Source: JAWXCB01 sp034440455
GTDB taxonomy: Bacteria; Bacteroidota; Bacteroidia; Chitinophagales; CAIOSU01
NCBI GenBank assembly: GCA_034440455.1
Contig: JAWXCB010000071.1
Location: forward strand, 1-42,777
DNA length: 42,777 nt
Reading direction: 5' to 3'
This document shows, piece by piece, positions 1 to 7,860 of this stretch (position 1 is its first letter; every line of letters begins with the position of its first letter). The position numbers and the translations under genes are program-made. The notes under the pieces are model-generated. The model was not told where the DNA came from. It made no database searches and saw only the letters and a program-made list of their open reading frames with translations.

Positions 1-435
1 AATCACAATAGAAAAAACATCTTCGCTCCCCAGATTATCTACCACAAAATTTGCCGCGCGTCTTACGTAATCAATCTTGTCGCCCGCCATGCTGCCGCTG
101 CGGTCAATCACGAGCGAGATATTCAGCGGGGTGCGCTGCTTGTTTGCAGGCGGAACATATTTAGCGGCTTTCGCCTCAAGGTAGAGATAGCTTTCATTTT
201 CAGCGCCCGCAATGAAATAGGGATTATTCAGTCCGCTGTAAAAAGTGATGAGTTTATCGCGGGCTACTATGCCGGTGTCAGTAGCAACAGCTTTCACAAA
301 TTGCGCGTTTGCGCCAGCAAGAGGCACTTGCGCGTTGGTTGACGACACAGTAGGCACCTGTTCGCAGGAAAAAAGAACTACGGAACACAATACGATGCAT
401 GCCATAGCAAGGCGGATGAGAGCAGAAGGTTTCAT
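1..435 (-). CDS. vWA-domain lipoprotein, 5' part only
   Basis: The gene starts at an ATG at 433-435 on the minus strand and runs off the left edge of the window, so only the first 145 codons are present. The N-terminus is a lipoprotein signal peptide: charged MKPSALIR start, hydrophobic core, then a VLFSC lipobox with Cys at about residue 24. A spacer of about 80 residues leads into a von Willebrand factor A domain whose MIDAS metal motif DRSGSM is at residues 111-116. Bacteroidota lipoproteins of this kind are often large and also carry a YfbK-like domain, but that part would lie outside the window. It is transcribed divergently from the next gene. The vWA call is secure; the full-length function is unknown. 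Confidence 0.85.
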   Translation of the reverse strand, partial: MKPSALIRLAMACIVLCSVVLFSCEQVPTVSSTNAQVPLAGANAQFVKAVATDTGIVARDKLITFYSGLNNPYFIAGAENESYLYLEAKAAKYVPPANKQRTPLNISLVIDRSGSMAGDKIDYVRRAANFVVDNLGSEDVFSIVI

Positions 436-569
436 GGTAAAATATTTTTGAGGTTAGAAAATCTTATCACGCATGAGATGCGCTTTTATTACTTCTTCCA
501 TAAAACTTCGTTCTGCTTTAACATTAATTAACCGTTGCACTATCTTCGTCATGCAGGAATATTCAGTGC

Positions 570-1706
570 ATGAAATCCATCCGCTTCATTTACCTTTTAT
601 TGCTTTGTACCGCTGTGGCACAAACGCAAACCATTACCATGAGCGAGTGGCAGCAACTTGTCCCTTCGGACTTACTGCCTGCTGAAGTGAAAACGCGCAA
701 TTCAAACAACAACCTTGATGTGGCGCTTTTCAACGGGCGCTATTACCTCGCCTTTCGCACCGCGCCCACACATTTCGCTTCGCGGAAAACAAAGATGTAC
801 ATCGTAAGCTCCGCTGATTTACAAACGTGGCAGTTTGAGCAGGAGATTGAACACGGCTATGATTTGCGCGAGCCGCGCTTTCTCGTGCATGATGGAAAAT
901 TGTTCTTCTATTATTTTGAAGGCGGGAAAAATCCCTTCGGCTTTGAGCCGCGCCATGTGTGGATGAAAGAATATCAGCCCGCCACCGGCTGGAAAGCCTC
1001 GCATAACATAGGGCTTGACGGCTTCGTGCCGTGGCGGTTCCGCACGCGCAACGACACGATTTACCTTTCCGCTTATTATGGGAAAAATCTTTACTCAGCG
1101 GGACATCAGGCTGACCTGCGCCTCTTCACCAGCACGAACGGTTACCAATGGAACCCGCTCACCGACCATGCGCAGTGCATTGCTGAAAATGCAGAGGAGG
1201 GCGAATTTATTTTCGACAAGCAGGGCAACCTGTGGGGCACGGTGCGTCTCGAAAGCCAAGGCGCACTCATCGTCACTGCCGACCACGATGACCTCGGCAA
1301 CTGGTGTACAAACTCCACTAAATACAAATACGACAGCGCGTTGATGTTCGCGCAGGGCGATGATATTTATGTGGTGTCGCGCAGAAACGTGGATGGCGAA
1401 ATGGCAAAGGCTCCTGAAAAACTCGGACAGAACACGAAAGAGAAATACAATCTCATCCGCTATTGGCTCACCACCAAGAAAACCGCACTCTTCAAGCTCA
1501 ACAAAGACAATATGGAACTGGAGCACCTCCTCGATTTTCCCAGCACGGGCGACACTGCTTTTCCGGGTATCGCGCAGATTGATGAACGCACGTTCCTGCT
1601 GCTCAATTACTCCAGCAACATCCAAGACAAAAACCGGAACTGGTTTTCGGGGCAAGTGGGAAAAACTTATATCTATTGGACGATTTTAAAGTTAGATGGT
1701 AGTTGA
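570..1706 (+). CDS. secreted beta-propeller-like (sialidase/GH43-type fold) protein
   Basis: A 378-residue protein with a clear signal peptide (MKSIRFIYLLLLCTAVAQTQ), so it is probably periplasmic or secreted. The body has repeated blade-like segments with the wording of five-bladed or six-bladed propellers: SSADLQTWQF near residue 73, DLREPRFLVHDGKLFFYY near residue 98, FTSTNGYQWNPL near residue 187 and a late TAFPGIAQIDERTF. Such S-x-D-x-x-x-W units are typical of BNR/sialidase-like and GH43-like families. I cannot see a decisive catalytic set, so no substrate is proposed. It ends 70 bases before eboD and has the same orientation, so it could be co-transcribed, but it is not a recognised ebo-cluster member. 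A TATCTTCG sequence near 542-549 resembles the Bacteroidota -7 box with one mismatch. Confidence 0.7.
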   Translation: MKSIRFIYLLLLCTAVAQTQTITMSEWQQLVPSDLLPAEVKTRNSNNNLDVALFNGRYYLAFRTAPTHFASRKTKMYIVSSADLQTWQFEQEIEHGYDLREPRFLVHDGKLFFYYFEGGKNPFGFEPRHVWMKEYQPATGWKASHNIGLDGFVPWRFRTRNDTIYLSAYYGKNLYSAGHQADLRLFTSTNGYQWNPLTDHAQCIAENAEEGEFIFDKQGNLWGTVRLESQGALIVTADHDDLGNWCTNSTKYKYDSALMFAQGDDIYVVSRRNVDGEMAKAPEKLGQNTKEKYNLIRYWLTTKKTALFKLNKDNMELEHLLDFPSTGDTAFPGIAQIDERTFLLLNYSSNIQDKNRNWFSGQVGKTYIYWTILKLDGS

Positions 1707-1776
1707 CCCTTGATGTCGAGTAACCGTTTTTACTAATGCTTCTTGGAACAATCGCCAACAGCATCCGTAATCCCGC

Positions 1777-2985
1777 ATGAATTTCCTAAACTTGGCAGCC
1801 GAACAAATGCGCTCTATTCAACAGTCGTTTTCCGTAAAATTCAGTTATCCCGTGCATTTCACCGCGCAGGTGTTTGCCGCAGAAAATGCGTTGCTGCATG
1901 AGGTGGTGGCGCACAATGGCGGCACGCGCAAAATATTGTTTGTCATAGATGATGGCGTGAGCGGAAATCATCCGCAGTTGTTGCAACAAATAAAGGAATA
2001 TGCGAAAAAACATTCTTTTGAATTGTGCGGTGAGCCGCTTGTGCTACCGGGCGGAGAAAACTGCAAGAATGACCCGGCTTTAGTTGAACGAATAGTGGAA
2101 GCAGTAAATCATTATGGAATTGACCGCCACTCTTATATTATAGGTATCGGAGGCGGAGCGTTACTCGACCTCGTTGGTTACGTTGCAGCAATTGCCCATC
2201 GAGGCATCCGCCATATCCGCATTCCAACCACTGTGCTGTCGCAAAATGATTCAGGCGTGGGCGTGAAAAACGGGGTAAATGCATTTGGCAAGAAAAATTT
2301 CTTAGGAACATTTGCGCCTCCCGTTGCGGTGATTAATGACCACACATTTCTCACCACATTGGATAACCGCGACTGGCGTTCTGGAATTTCAGAAGCAATT
2401 AAAGTGGCGCTGATAAAAGATGCCGCATTTTTCCATTACATCAAAGCAAATGCTGCACAGCTTGCCGCACGCGACATGGCGGTGATGCAGGAACTGATTT
2501 ATCGCTGCGCACAACTGCACCTTGAACATATCGCAGGTAGCGACCCGTTTGAAATGGGTTCATCGCGCCCGCTCGATTTCGGGCACTGGGCTTCGCATAA
2601 GCTGGAAGGACTTACAAACTATGACATCCGGCACGGTGAGGCTGTGGCAGTGGGGATTTGTCTTGACTCCATCTATTCCAATTTAGCGGGAATGCTTTCA
2701 CAAAACGAGTTGGATGCAATCATTGCGCTGATAAAAAATCTTGGGTTCACAATTTATTTTCCTGAATTATCGCAACACCTTGACAACCCGCAAAGCGCTG
2801 ACAGCGTGCTTTCAGGCTTGCAGGATTTCCGCGAGCACCTTGGAGGAAAACTTACTGTGATGCTGCTCGAAAAAATCGGCAAAGGCGTGGAAGTGCATGA
2901 TATGGATTTCGCAAGAATTAAAAAAGCAATCGGCAAATTGCAGGTGTTGCAAGGGCAGGTAGCGGAGCAAAGCACAACACGCTAA
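1777..2985 (+). CDS. eboD: EboD-type 3-dehydroquinate synthase family protein
   Basis: A 402-residue protein of the 3-dehydroquinate synthase (AroB) fold. Seen: an NAD-binding glycine stretch IGIGGGALLDLVGY near residue 124, the PTTVLSQNDSGVGVKNGVN loop, and the three zinc-ligand positions: Glu206 in SEAIKVALIKD, His270 in DFGHWASHKLE and His286 in RHGEAVAVG. It is longer than housekeeping AroB (about 350-360) and its ligand motifs differ from the classic GEIIKYG and GHTFGHAIE. Together with the two genes that follow, this identifies it as EboD of the ebo/EDB cluster, known from cyanobacteria, Bacteroidota and eustigmatophyte plastids and linked to moving a metabolite to the periplasm. The product of this enzyme is not established. 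The eboE ATG follows after 39 bases. Housekeeping AroB is the alternative reading and is less likely. Confidence 0.85.
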   Translation: MNFLNLAAEQMRSIQQSFSVKFSYPVHFTAQVFAAENALLHEVVAHNGGTRKILFVIDDGVSGNHPQLLQQIKEYAKKHSFELCGEPLVLPGGENCKNDPALVERIVEAVNHYGIDRHSYIIGIGGGALLDLVGYVAAIAHRGIRHIRIPTTVLSQNDSGVGVKNGVNAFGKKNFLGTFAPPVAVINDHTFLTTLDNRDWRSGISEAIKVALIKDAAFFHYIKANAAQLAARDMAVMQELIYRCAQLHLEHIAGSDPFEMGSSRPLDFGHWASHKLEGLTNYDIRHGEAVAVGICLDSIYSNLAGMLSQNELDAIIALIKNLGFTIYFPELSQHLDNPQSADSVLSGLQDFREHLGGKLTVMLLEKIGKGVEVHDMDFARIKKAIGKLQVLQGQVAEQSTTR

Positions 2986-3008
2986 CAAACGCTTTTTTTT
3001 AAGTCGCG

Positions 3009-3016
3009 TATCTTTG
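3009..3016 (+). promoter_or_regulatory. TAnnTTTG box just before eboE
   Basis: TATCTTTG matches the Bacteroidota -7 consensus exactly and ends 8 bases before the eboE ATG. If used, the transcript would have almost no leader. No TTG is seen at the usual -33 distance. It could give eboEF a start independent of eboD. Confidence 0.45.
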
Positions 3017-3024
3017 GCGCGCAA

Positions 3025-4236
3025 ATGCTGGTTGGCGATAATTATCATCTCACTTACTGTACGAATGTTCACCCGATGGGCAATTGGGAGGAAACTTTTG
3101 CAACGCTGAAAGAGCATCTTCCGCAAATCAAGCAGGCTGTTTCACCGCTCAACGAATTTGGGGTTGGCTTGTATTTATCGAACAAGGCGAATGATGAAAT
3201 CCTTATGGAAGACAGGGAAGAAGAATTGCTTGAATGGATGGAGGACACGGGCTTGTATGCGTTCACGATGAACGGGTTTCCCTACGGGGGCTTTCATAAA
3301 AAGAAAGTGAAAGACAATGTGTATCGCCCCGACTGGACTTCGTGGAGGCGCGAAGATTACACTGCGGGGTTGATGGATACGCTTGGATTCCTTCTGCCGG
3401 AAGGCATGGAGGGAAGCGTTTCCACGTTGCCGCTCTCTTACAAATATTGGCATGATGCAGTTTCAAAGAAAAAAATGCTTGAGCTATCGTGCAGGCATCT
3501 TGCGGAAACGGCAATCTTCGCACACACCATCGTGCGCGATGAAAGTGAGCGCGAAGTTTATCTCGCCCTTGAGCCGGAGCCAGATTGTATGCTGGAGAAT
3601 TCGGACGAGGTGATTCAATTCTACAATGAAACACTACTGCCTTTTTCGATGTCATATCTCGCGCGGGAATACGGCATCCGCAAGAAAGACAGCGAAGAGA
3701 TTATCAGGCACTACATCCGTATCTGCTTTGACATTTGTCATTTTTCGGTGGAATATGAAGACCCGGTGGAGGCGATGAATAAACTTCTTTCAAACGGCAT
3801 TCAAATCGGAAAAATCCAAATCAGCGCAGCGCTGAAGGCAATGATGCCGAAAGGGAAAGAAGATAGAAAAAGAATAATCGAACAGTTCAGCAATCTCAGC
3901 GAGCAGCGCTACCTGCATCAAACGATTAAGAGAAGCGTCAATGGAAAATTGACCGGGTTTCGTGATTTGCCCGATGCAATAGCCGCTGATAAAAAAACAG
4001 ATGAAGAGTGGCGCACACATTTTCATGTGCCGCTCTTCGTTGAAAAATTCGGTGACCTGCAATCCACGCAGGATGATGTGCTGAAGGTGCTCAAGTTTTT
4101 ACAAAACAATCATGTGACAGACCATCTCGAAGTAGAAACCTACACATGGGATGTGTTGCCGCCTGAATTAAAAATGGATATGGATGATTCCATTATCCGC
4201 GAGCTGGAATGGGTAAAGCAAAATCTTGAAGCATAA
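3025..4236 (+). CDS. eboE: metabolite traffic protein EboE (TIM-barrel)
   Basis: A 403-residue protein of the sugar-phosphate isomerase/AP-endonuclease-2 type TIM barrel, recognised as EboE. Landmarks: start MLVGDNYHLTYCTNVHPMGN, which is characteristic of the family; VGLYLSNKAN near residue 47; ALEPEPDCMLENSDEV near residue 180 with candidate metal-binding Glu; FDICHFSVEYEDP near residue 237 with the Asp and His expected of this fold; and HFHVPLFVEKFG followed by LEVETYTWDVLPP towards the C-terminus. There is no signal peptide, so it acts in the cytoplasm. In the family the role is tied to the ebo metabolite pathway, but the substrate is unknown. Its stop overlaps the eboF ATG by one base (TAATG at 4234-4238), which implies translational coupling. 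Confidence 0.9.
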   Translation: MLVGDNYHLTYCTNVHPMGNWEETFATLKEHLPQIKQAVSPLNEFGVGLYLSNKANDEILMEDREEELLEWMEDTGLYAFTMNGFPYGGFHKKKVKDNVYRPDWTSWRREDYTAGLMDTLGFLLPEGMEGSVSTLPLSYKYWHDAVSKKKMLELSCRHLAETAIFAHTIVRDESEREVYLALEPEPDCMLENSDEVIQFYNETLLPFSMSYLAREYGIRKKDSEEIIRHYIRICFDICHFSVEYEDPVEAMNKLLSNGIQIGKIQISAALKAMMPKGKEDRKRIIEQFSNLSEQRYLHQTIKRSVNGKLTGFRDLPDAIAADKKTDEEWRTHFHVPLFVEKFGDLQSTQDDVLKVLKFLQNNHVTDHLEVETYTWDVLPPELKMDMDDSIIRELEWVKQNLEA

Positions 4237-5609
4237 TGCGTAGGACGGTTGTATTAAATGTAGTGGGATTAACTCCTGGATTAATTGGACAACATACTCC
4301 CTACCTGAAAAAATGGTCGGAGCAGGGGAAGACGATTGCTATCACCCCTACCCTTCCTGCGGTGACAACTACTATGCAATCAACTTATCTCACCGGAGTT
4401 GCTCCTTCTGTGCATGGCATCGTGGGGAATGGTTGGTATTTCCGTGATGAATGCGAAGTGAAATTTTGGCGACAGTCGAACAAATTAGTAGAGAGTAAAA
4501 AAATCTGGGAGGTTGCAAAAGAAAAGAACCCGGATTTTACTTGTGCGAATTTGTTTTGGTGGTATAACATGTATTCTACAGTTGATTATGCGATAACACC
4601 CCGACCGCAATATTGGGCTGACGGCAGAAAATTTCCCGACATCTATACGCGTCCGGCAAACCTGCGCGATACGTTGCAAAATAAACTCGGCACGTTTCCG
4701 CTTTTTGATTTCTGGGGACCGAAAACTTCCATCAAATCAAGTCAGTGGATTGCAGAATCAGCAAAAACGATTGAGGAACAGCATCAACCAACGATGACGC
4801 TTATTTATCTTCCTCATCTGGATTACAATCTGCAACGCTCTGGAAATGATTTTCCTGAAATTGGAAAAGACTTGCGGGAGATTGATGCTGTTTGTGAAAA
4901 TCTCATCACTTTCTATGAGTTAAAAGGAGCACAGGTTGTAGTGCTTTCAGAATATGGTATCACCAATGTGAAGCGACCTGTTTCGCTCAATAAAGTGCTT
5001 CGTGAAAATGGATTACTTGCGATACGTGAAGAAAACGGATTGGAACTGTTGGATGCAGGAGCAAGCAAAGCCTTTGCAGTTGCCGACCACCAAGTGGCGC
5101 ATGTTTATGTAAATGATTTAACCGAACTAAATCGTGTAAGAAACATCATTGAAAAAATAGTAGGTGTTGAATTGGTGCTTGGAGAAAATGAGAAAACAAA
5201 ACAGCACATCAACCATCATCGTGCCGGTGAACTGATTGCAGTTGCAGATAAAGACTCTTGGTTCACTTACTACTATTGGATTGATGATAATAAAGCTCCT
5301 GATTTTGCGCGCATCGTGGACATCCATAAAAAGCCGGGGTATGACCCTGTTGAACTTTTTGTAAATCCGGACTTGAATTTTATTCCACTGCGGGTAGGAT
5401 TGAAGCTGGCGAAGAAAAAACTCGGCTTCCGCATGTTGATGGATGTGATTCCAATTAAACCTGAATTGGTGAAAGGCTCTCACGGAAGGTTGCCTGACTC
5501 GCTAAATGATAGTCCACTACTAATTAGCCGGCAAAAAGAACTCTTATTAGAAGAAAAAGTAGAAGCTGCGAAGGTGTTCAATATTCTCCTGGCACACCTC
5601 GCTGCGTGA
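4236..5609 (+). CDS. eboF: EboF-type alkaline phosphatase/nucleotide pyrophosphatase family protein
   Basis: A 457-residue type I phosphodiesterase/nucleotide pyrophosphatase family protein. The N-terminal LNVVGLTPGLIG strand holds the first part of the metal site. PTLPAVTTTMQSTYLTG (residues 38-54) has the Thr-rich nucleophile segment, followed by GVAPSVHGIVGN as in NPP enzymes. LPHLDYNLQRSGND gives the next acidic ligand, and ADHQVAHVYVND near residue 287 a further Asp and His. Oddity: where secreted NPPs have SDHGM, this protein reads SEYGI (Glu239-Tyr240), so the usual Asp-His metal pair is replaced; this may be a feature of the ebo branch or may alter catalysis. There is no signal peptide. 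Coupled to eboE by the TAATG overlap. Its stop lies 3 bases from the stop of the convergent TMEM220-like gene, with no terminator between. Confidence 0.85.
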   Translation: MRRTVVLNVVGLTPGLIGQHTPYLKKWSEQGKTIAITPTLPAVTTTMQSTYLTGVAPSVHGIVGNGWYFRDECEVKFWRQSNKLVESKKIWEVAKEKNPDFTCANLFWWYNMYSTVDYAITPRPQYWADGRKFPDIYTRPANLRDTLQNKLGTFPLFDFWGPKTSIKSSQWIAESAKTIEEQHQPTMTLIYLPHLDYNLQRSGNDFPEIGKDLREIDAVCENLITFYELKGAQVVVLSEYGITNVKRPVSLNKVLRENGLLAIREENGLELLDAGASKAFAVADHQVAHVYVNDLTELNRVRNIIEKIVGVELVLGENEKTKQHINHHRAGELIAVADKDSWFTYYYWIDDNKAPDFARIVDIHKKPGYDPVELFVNPDLNFIPLRVGLKLAKKKLGFRMLMDVIPIKPELVKGSHGRLPDSLNDSPLLISRQKELLLEEKVEAAKVFNILLAHLAA

Positions 5610-5612
5610 AAA

Positions 5613-5969
5613 TTATTTCGATTGAAAATAGGCTTGCGCTAAATGGATAAGGGAGGCAATGGAAACAACTGCCAAGCCCAAAGATTCACGGGCGTATTCG
5701 ATATTCATTGTTTTCATTCCATCTTTCAGCGCTACGCCTTCAAAATGCCCATAAGGGAAAAATGTAATTGCGCCTAAAACAGAGCCAATCAGCATTGACC
5801 AAATCAATCCCTTGTTAAACTGATTTCTAAAAGCAGAAAAGGAAATGTAAACAGGCACTAAATATGCATAAACCCATACCAGGACATCAGGGTCATTATA
5901 TTGAACAGCGGCAAATGAAATAAAAAGAAGGGTGAAAACAAGCGACAGGATTTTTGCGACTGTGTTCAT
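5613..5969 (-). CDS. TMEM220-like small membrane protein
   Basis: A 118-residue, almost entirely hydrophobic protein with about four transmembrane segments: near residues 5-22, 28-46, 54-72 and 95-113. The family signature is QYNDPDVLVWVYAYL at residues 23-37, as in the transmembrane 220 family found in bacteria and animals. Function is unknown. It is the 3' partner of the corA gene on the same strand (20 bases apart), so the two may be co-transcribed. The length is typical of the family. Confidence 0.8.
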   Translation of the reverse strand: MNTVAKILSLVFTLLFISFAAVQYNDPDVLVWVYAYLVPVYISFSAFRNQFNKGLIWSMLIGSVLGAITFFPYGHFEGVALKDGMKTMNIEYARESLGLAVVSIASLIHLAQAYFQSK

Positions 5970-5989
5970 TTATTTTATTGAGTAAAAAA

Positions 5990-6943
5990 TCAAAACCATT
6001 GTTTCCTTAGAAAATACCATCCCAACACAAACGCTAAAAGCAACGATGCAAGAAATAACAGGTAAACAGCATAAGGATTTGCTTCTCCGGGCAAATGTAC
6101 GTTCATCCCATAAAAACTTGCAACCAAAGTGGGAACCATCAGCAAAATCGTGACAGATGTCAATCGCCTCATCACGGTATTTAAATTATTGGAGATAACT
6201 GATGCAAAAACATCCAACGTGCCATTTAGAATGTTTGCGTAAACATTTGACATATCAAGCGCCTGACTGTTATCAACTATGACATCCCGCAACACATCCT
6301 GTAATTCTCCATCATCTTCAATTTTCAGAAAATCCGTGCGTTGCACTTTCATCATCATTAATTCATTTGCCCGAAGCGTTGTAACAAAATACACCAAACT
6401 CTTTTGAAGATTCATCATTTGCGCCAACTCTTTATTGCGGGAAGATTCGAATAATTCTTCTTCAAAAAGATTTCTCTTGTTATTAATCTGCTTGAGATAA
6501 TGGAGAAAGTAATAGACGTTCCTGTCGAGCATCTGAATAATAAAACGACTGCGATTTCCCGTGTCAAAATTTTTCACACGCTTATTGATGAAGCTGTCAA
6601 TTACGGGGTTATTAAACGGACTAATTGTAAGAATTTTATCTTCCATCAAGATAACTCCAATCGGAATTGTAACATACATCGCGTTATTATCCGGCAAAAG
6701 ATTTTCTTCGTTTAATACAGGTGTATTCAGAACCAACAACTTTACGTTGTCCTCATACTCGTAACGCGAGCGTTCTTCAAGGTCAATGGAATCGGTGAGA
6801 AAGTCAAGCGGGATTTCTAATTCTTTGCTAATCTTTTCGAGGTCTTCATTATTGAAAGGCGGGTAAACATTAATCCAGCAGTCGCTTTCAGGAGCATCAA
6901 GCCTGACAAGCTCCCCGTTTACCTTCTTGAAGATATCAATCAT
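5990..6943 (-). CDS. corA: CorA-family divalent metal (Mg2+) transporter
   Basis: A 317-residue inner-membrane protein of the CorA family. The long N-terminal cytoplasmic domain (about residues 1-255) has the acidic and helical character of CorA. Two C-terminal transmembrane helices follow, with the pore-loop GMN motif (in FYGMN) at residues 279-281. The extreme C-terminus WYFLRKQWF is the usual basic tail. It would carry Mg2+, with Co2+ or Ni2+ as other possible substrates. A second, clearly different CorA is at 24663-25772. On the minus strand upstream, TATCTTTA about 40 bases before the ATG resembles the -7 box with one mismatch. Confidence 0.92.
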   Translation of the reverse strand: MIDIFKKVNGELVRLDAPESDCWINVYPPFNNEDLEKISKELEIPLDFLTDSIDLEERSRYEYEDNVKLLVLNTPVLNEENLLPDNNAMYVTIPIGVILMEDKILTISPFNNPVIDSFINKRVKNFDTGNRSRFIIQMLDRNVYYFLHYLKQINNKRNLFEEELFESSRNKELAQMMNLQKSLVYFVTTLRANELMMMKVQRTDFLKIEDDGELQDVLRDVIVDNSQALDMSNVYANILNGTLDVFASVISNNLNTVMRRLTSVTILLMVPTLVASFYGMNVHLPGEANPYAVYLLFLASLLLAFVLGWYFLRKQWF

Positions 6944-7030
6944 GAAATTTTACGCAGCAAAAACAGAGGTTCATAATAGGCGCGTAAAGATAGCAATAAC
7001 GAAATACGAATCAGGGAACAAGAATCAAAT

Positions 7031-7780
7031 TCAATTCTTTTTTTCAGGCGCGGGAGATTTCTCAGCAGCAGAAACTTTGTCGAGGTTGTTTTTAGCCAGA
7101 ATAAATTCAGGAAATAATTGCAGCGCTTTTTCAAAATTTTGTTTTGCAACATCCGACTGGTTTATTTCAAGGGCAATTACTCCGCGCATATTAAAAGCAG
7201 CAGCCTTTACCGGCACCTGTTGCGATTCATTTTTGCCATCTGAAATTGCAACTACACCTGTAGTATCGGGAGAAGCAATGATTGCATTTAAACTTTCACT
7301 GCACTCTCCATAACGCTTGAGCATGTACTGAAGCGAAGCAATATTGTATTGATGGTACACATCCTTTGAAACCGAAAAAAGTTTTTCAAAACTTTCGAGC
7401 GCCTCTTTCAGCAGTCCAAGATTTTGCTGGGAAACGGCAACTAATTCCAAAATTTCAGCTTTATCGGGTTTTGTTTCCAAAATTTCCTTCCCTACAAGAA
7501 TTACCTGAACATAATTATTCCCGTTGTAATAAAGGTATGTCAGGGTATCTTTTAGTCCTGTCCTTTCAGGCTTAATGGCGAGCATATTTAAGAGTGCTTC
7601 ACGGGCAACAACAAAGTCATTGTACTTAACAGATTGGTCATATACTGTGCTGTAATGCTCAAATAATTTCTCTTTTGATAACTCGGAGCCGGAAGTTGTT
7701 GAAGCTGAATTTTTCTTTTGTGCAAAAAGCCCGTTTGCTAATATTGAAATCAAAAACAGTACAACTACTAATTTTTTCAT
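7031..7780 (-). CDS. secreted/periplasmic TPR protein
   Basis: A 249-residue protein with a signal peptide (MKKLVVVLFLISILANGLFAQ). The mature part is helical tetratricopeptide repeats: visible units around residues 40-75 (YSTVYDQSVKYNDFVVAREA), 82-150 (KAEILELVAVSQQNLGLLKE) and 185-240 (AAFNMRGVIALEINQSDVAK then ALQLFPEFILAKNNLDKV). The tail is a short charged SAAEKSPAPEKKN. TPR proteins act as protein-binding scaffolds and no specific partner is evident. It stands alone: the T9SS gene upstream on the same strand ends in a strong terminator (7810-7840). Confidence 0.8.
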   Translation of the reverse strand: MKKLVVVLFLISILANGLFAQKKNSASTTSGSELSKEKLFEHYSTVYDQSVKYNDFVVAREALLNMLAIKPERTGLKDTLTYLYYNGNNYVQVILVGKEILETKPDKAEILELVAVSQQNLGLLKEALESFEKLFSVSKDVYHQYNIASLQYMLKRYGECSESLNAIIASPDTTGVVAISDGKNESQQVPVKAAAFNMRGVIALEINQSDVAKQNFEKALQLFPEFILAKNNLDKVSAAEKSPAPEKKN

Positions 7781-7809
7781 TTGCCTGAAATTTAAAGTCT
7801 GCCAAAATA

Positions 7810-7840
7810 AAAAAGGTTAGGAGAGCATCCTAACCTTTTT
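7810..7840 (-). terminator. Rho-independent terminator of the T9SS gene
   Basis: A 13-bp perfect stem (AAAAAGGTTAGGA with its complement) around a GAGCA loop, ending in a T run on the minus strand. It lies 20 bases after the stop of the 7861-9594 gene and before the TPR gene. Confidence 0.85.
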
Positions 7841-7860
7841 CATAGATTATAGCTTAAAGA

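Noticed and set aside
1095..1655. 186-codon minus-strand frame inside the beta-propeller gene
   Set aside because: Shadow frame: the plus-strand gene has a signal peptide and fold-like repeats; the opposite frame has none.
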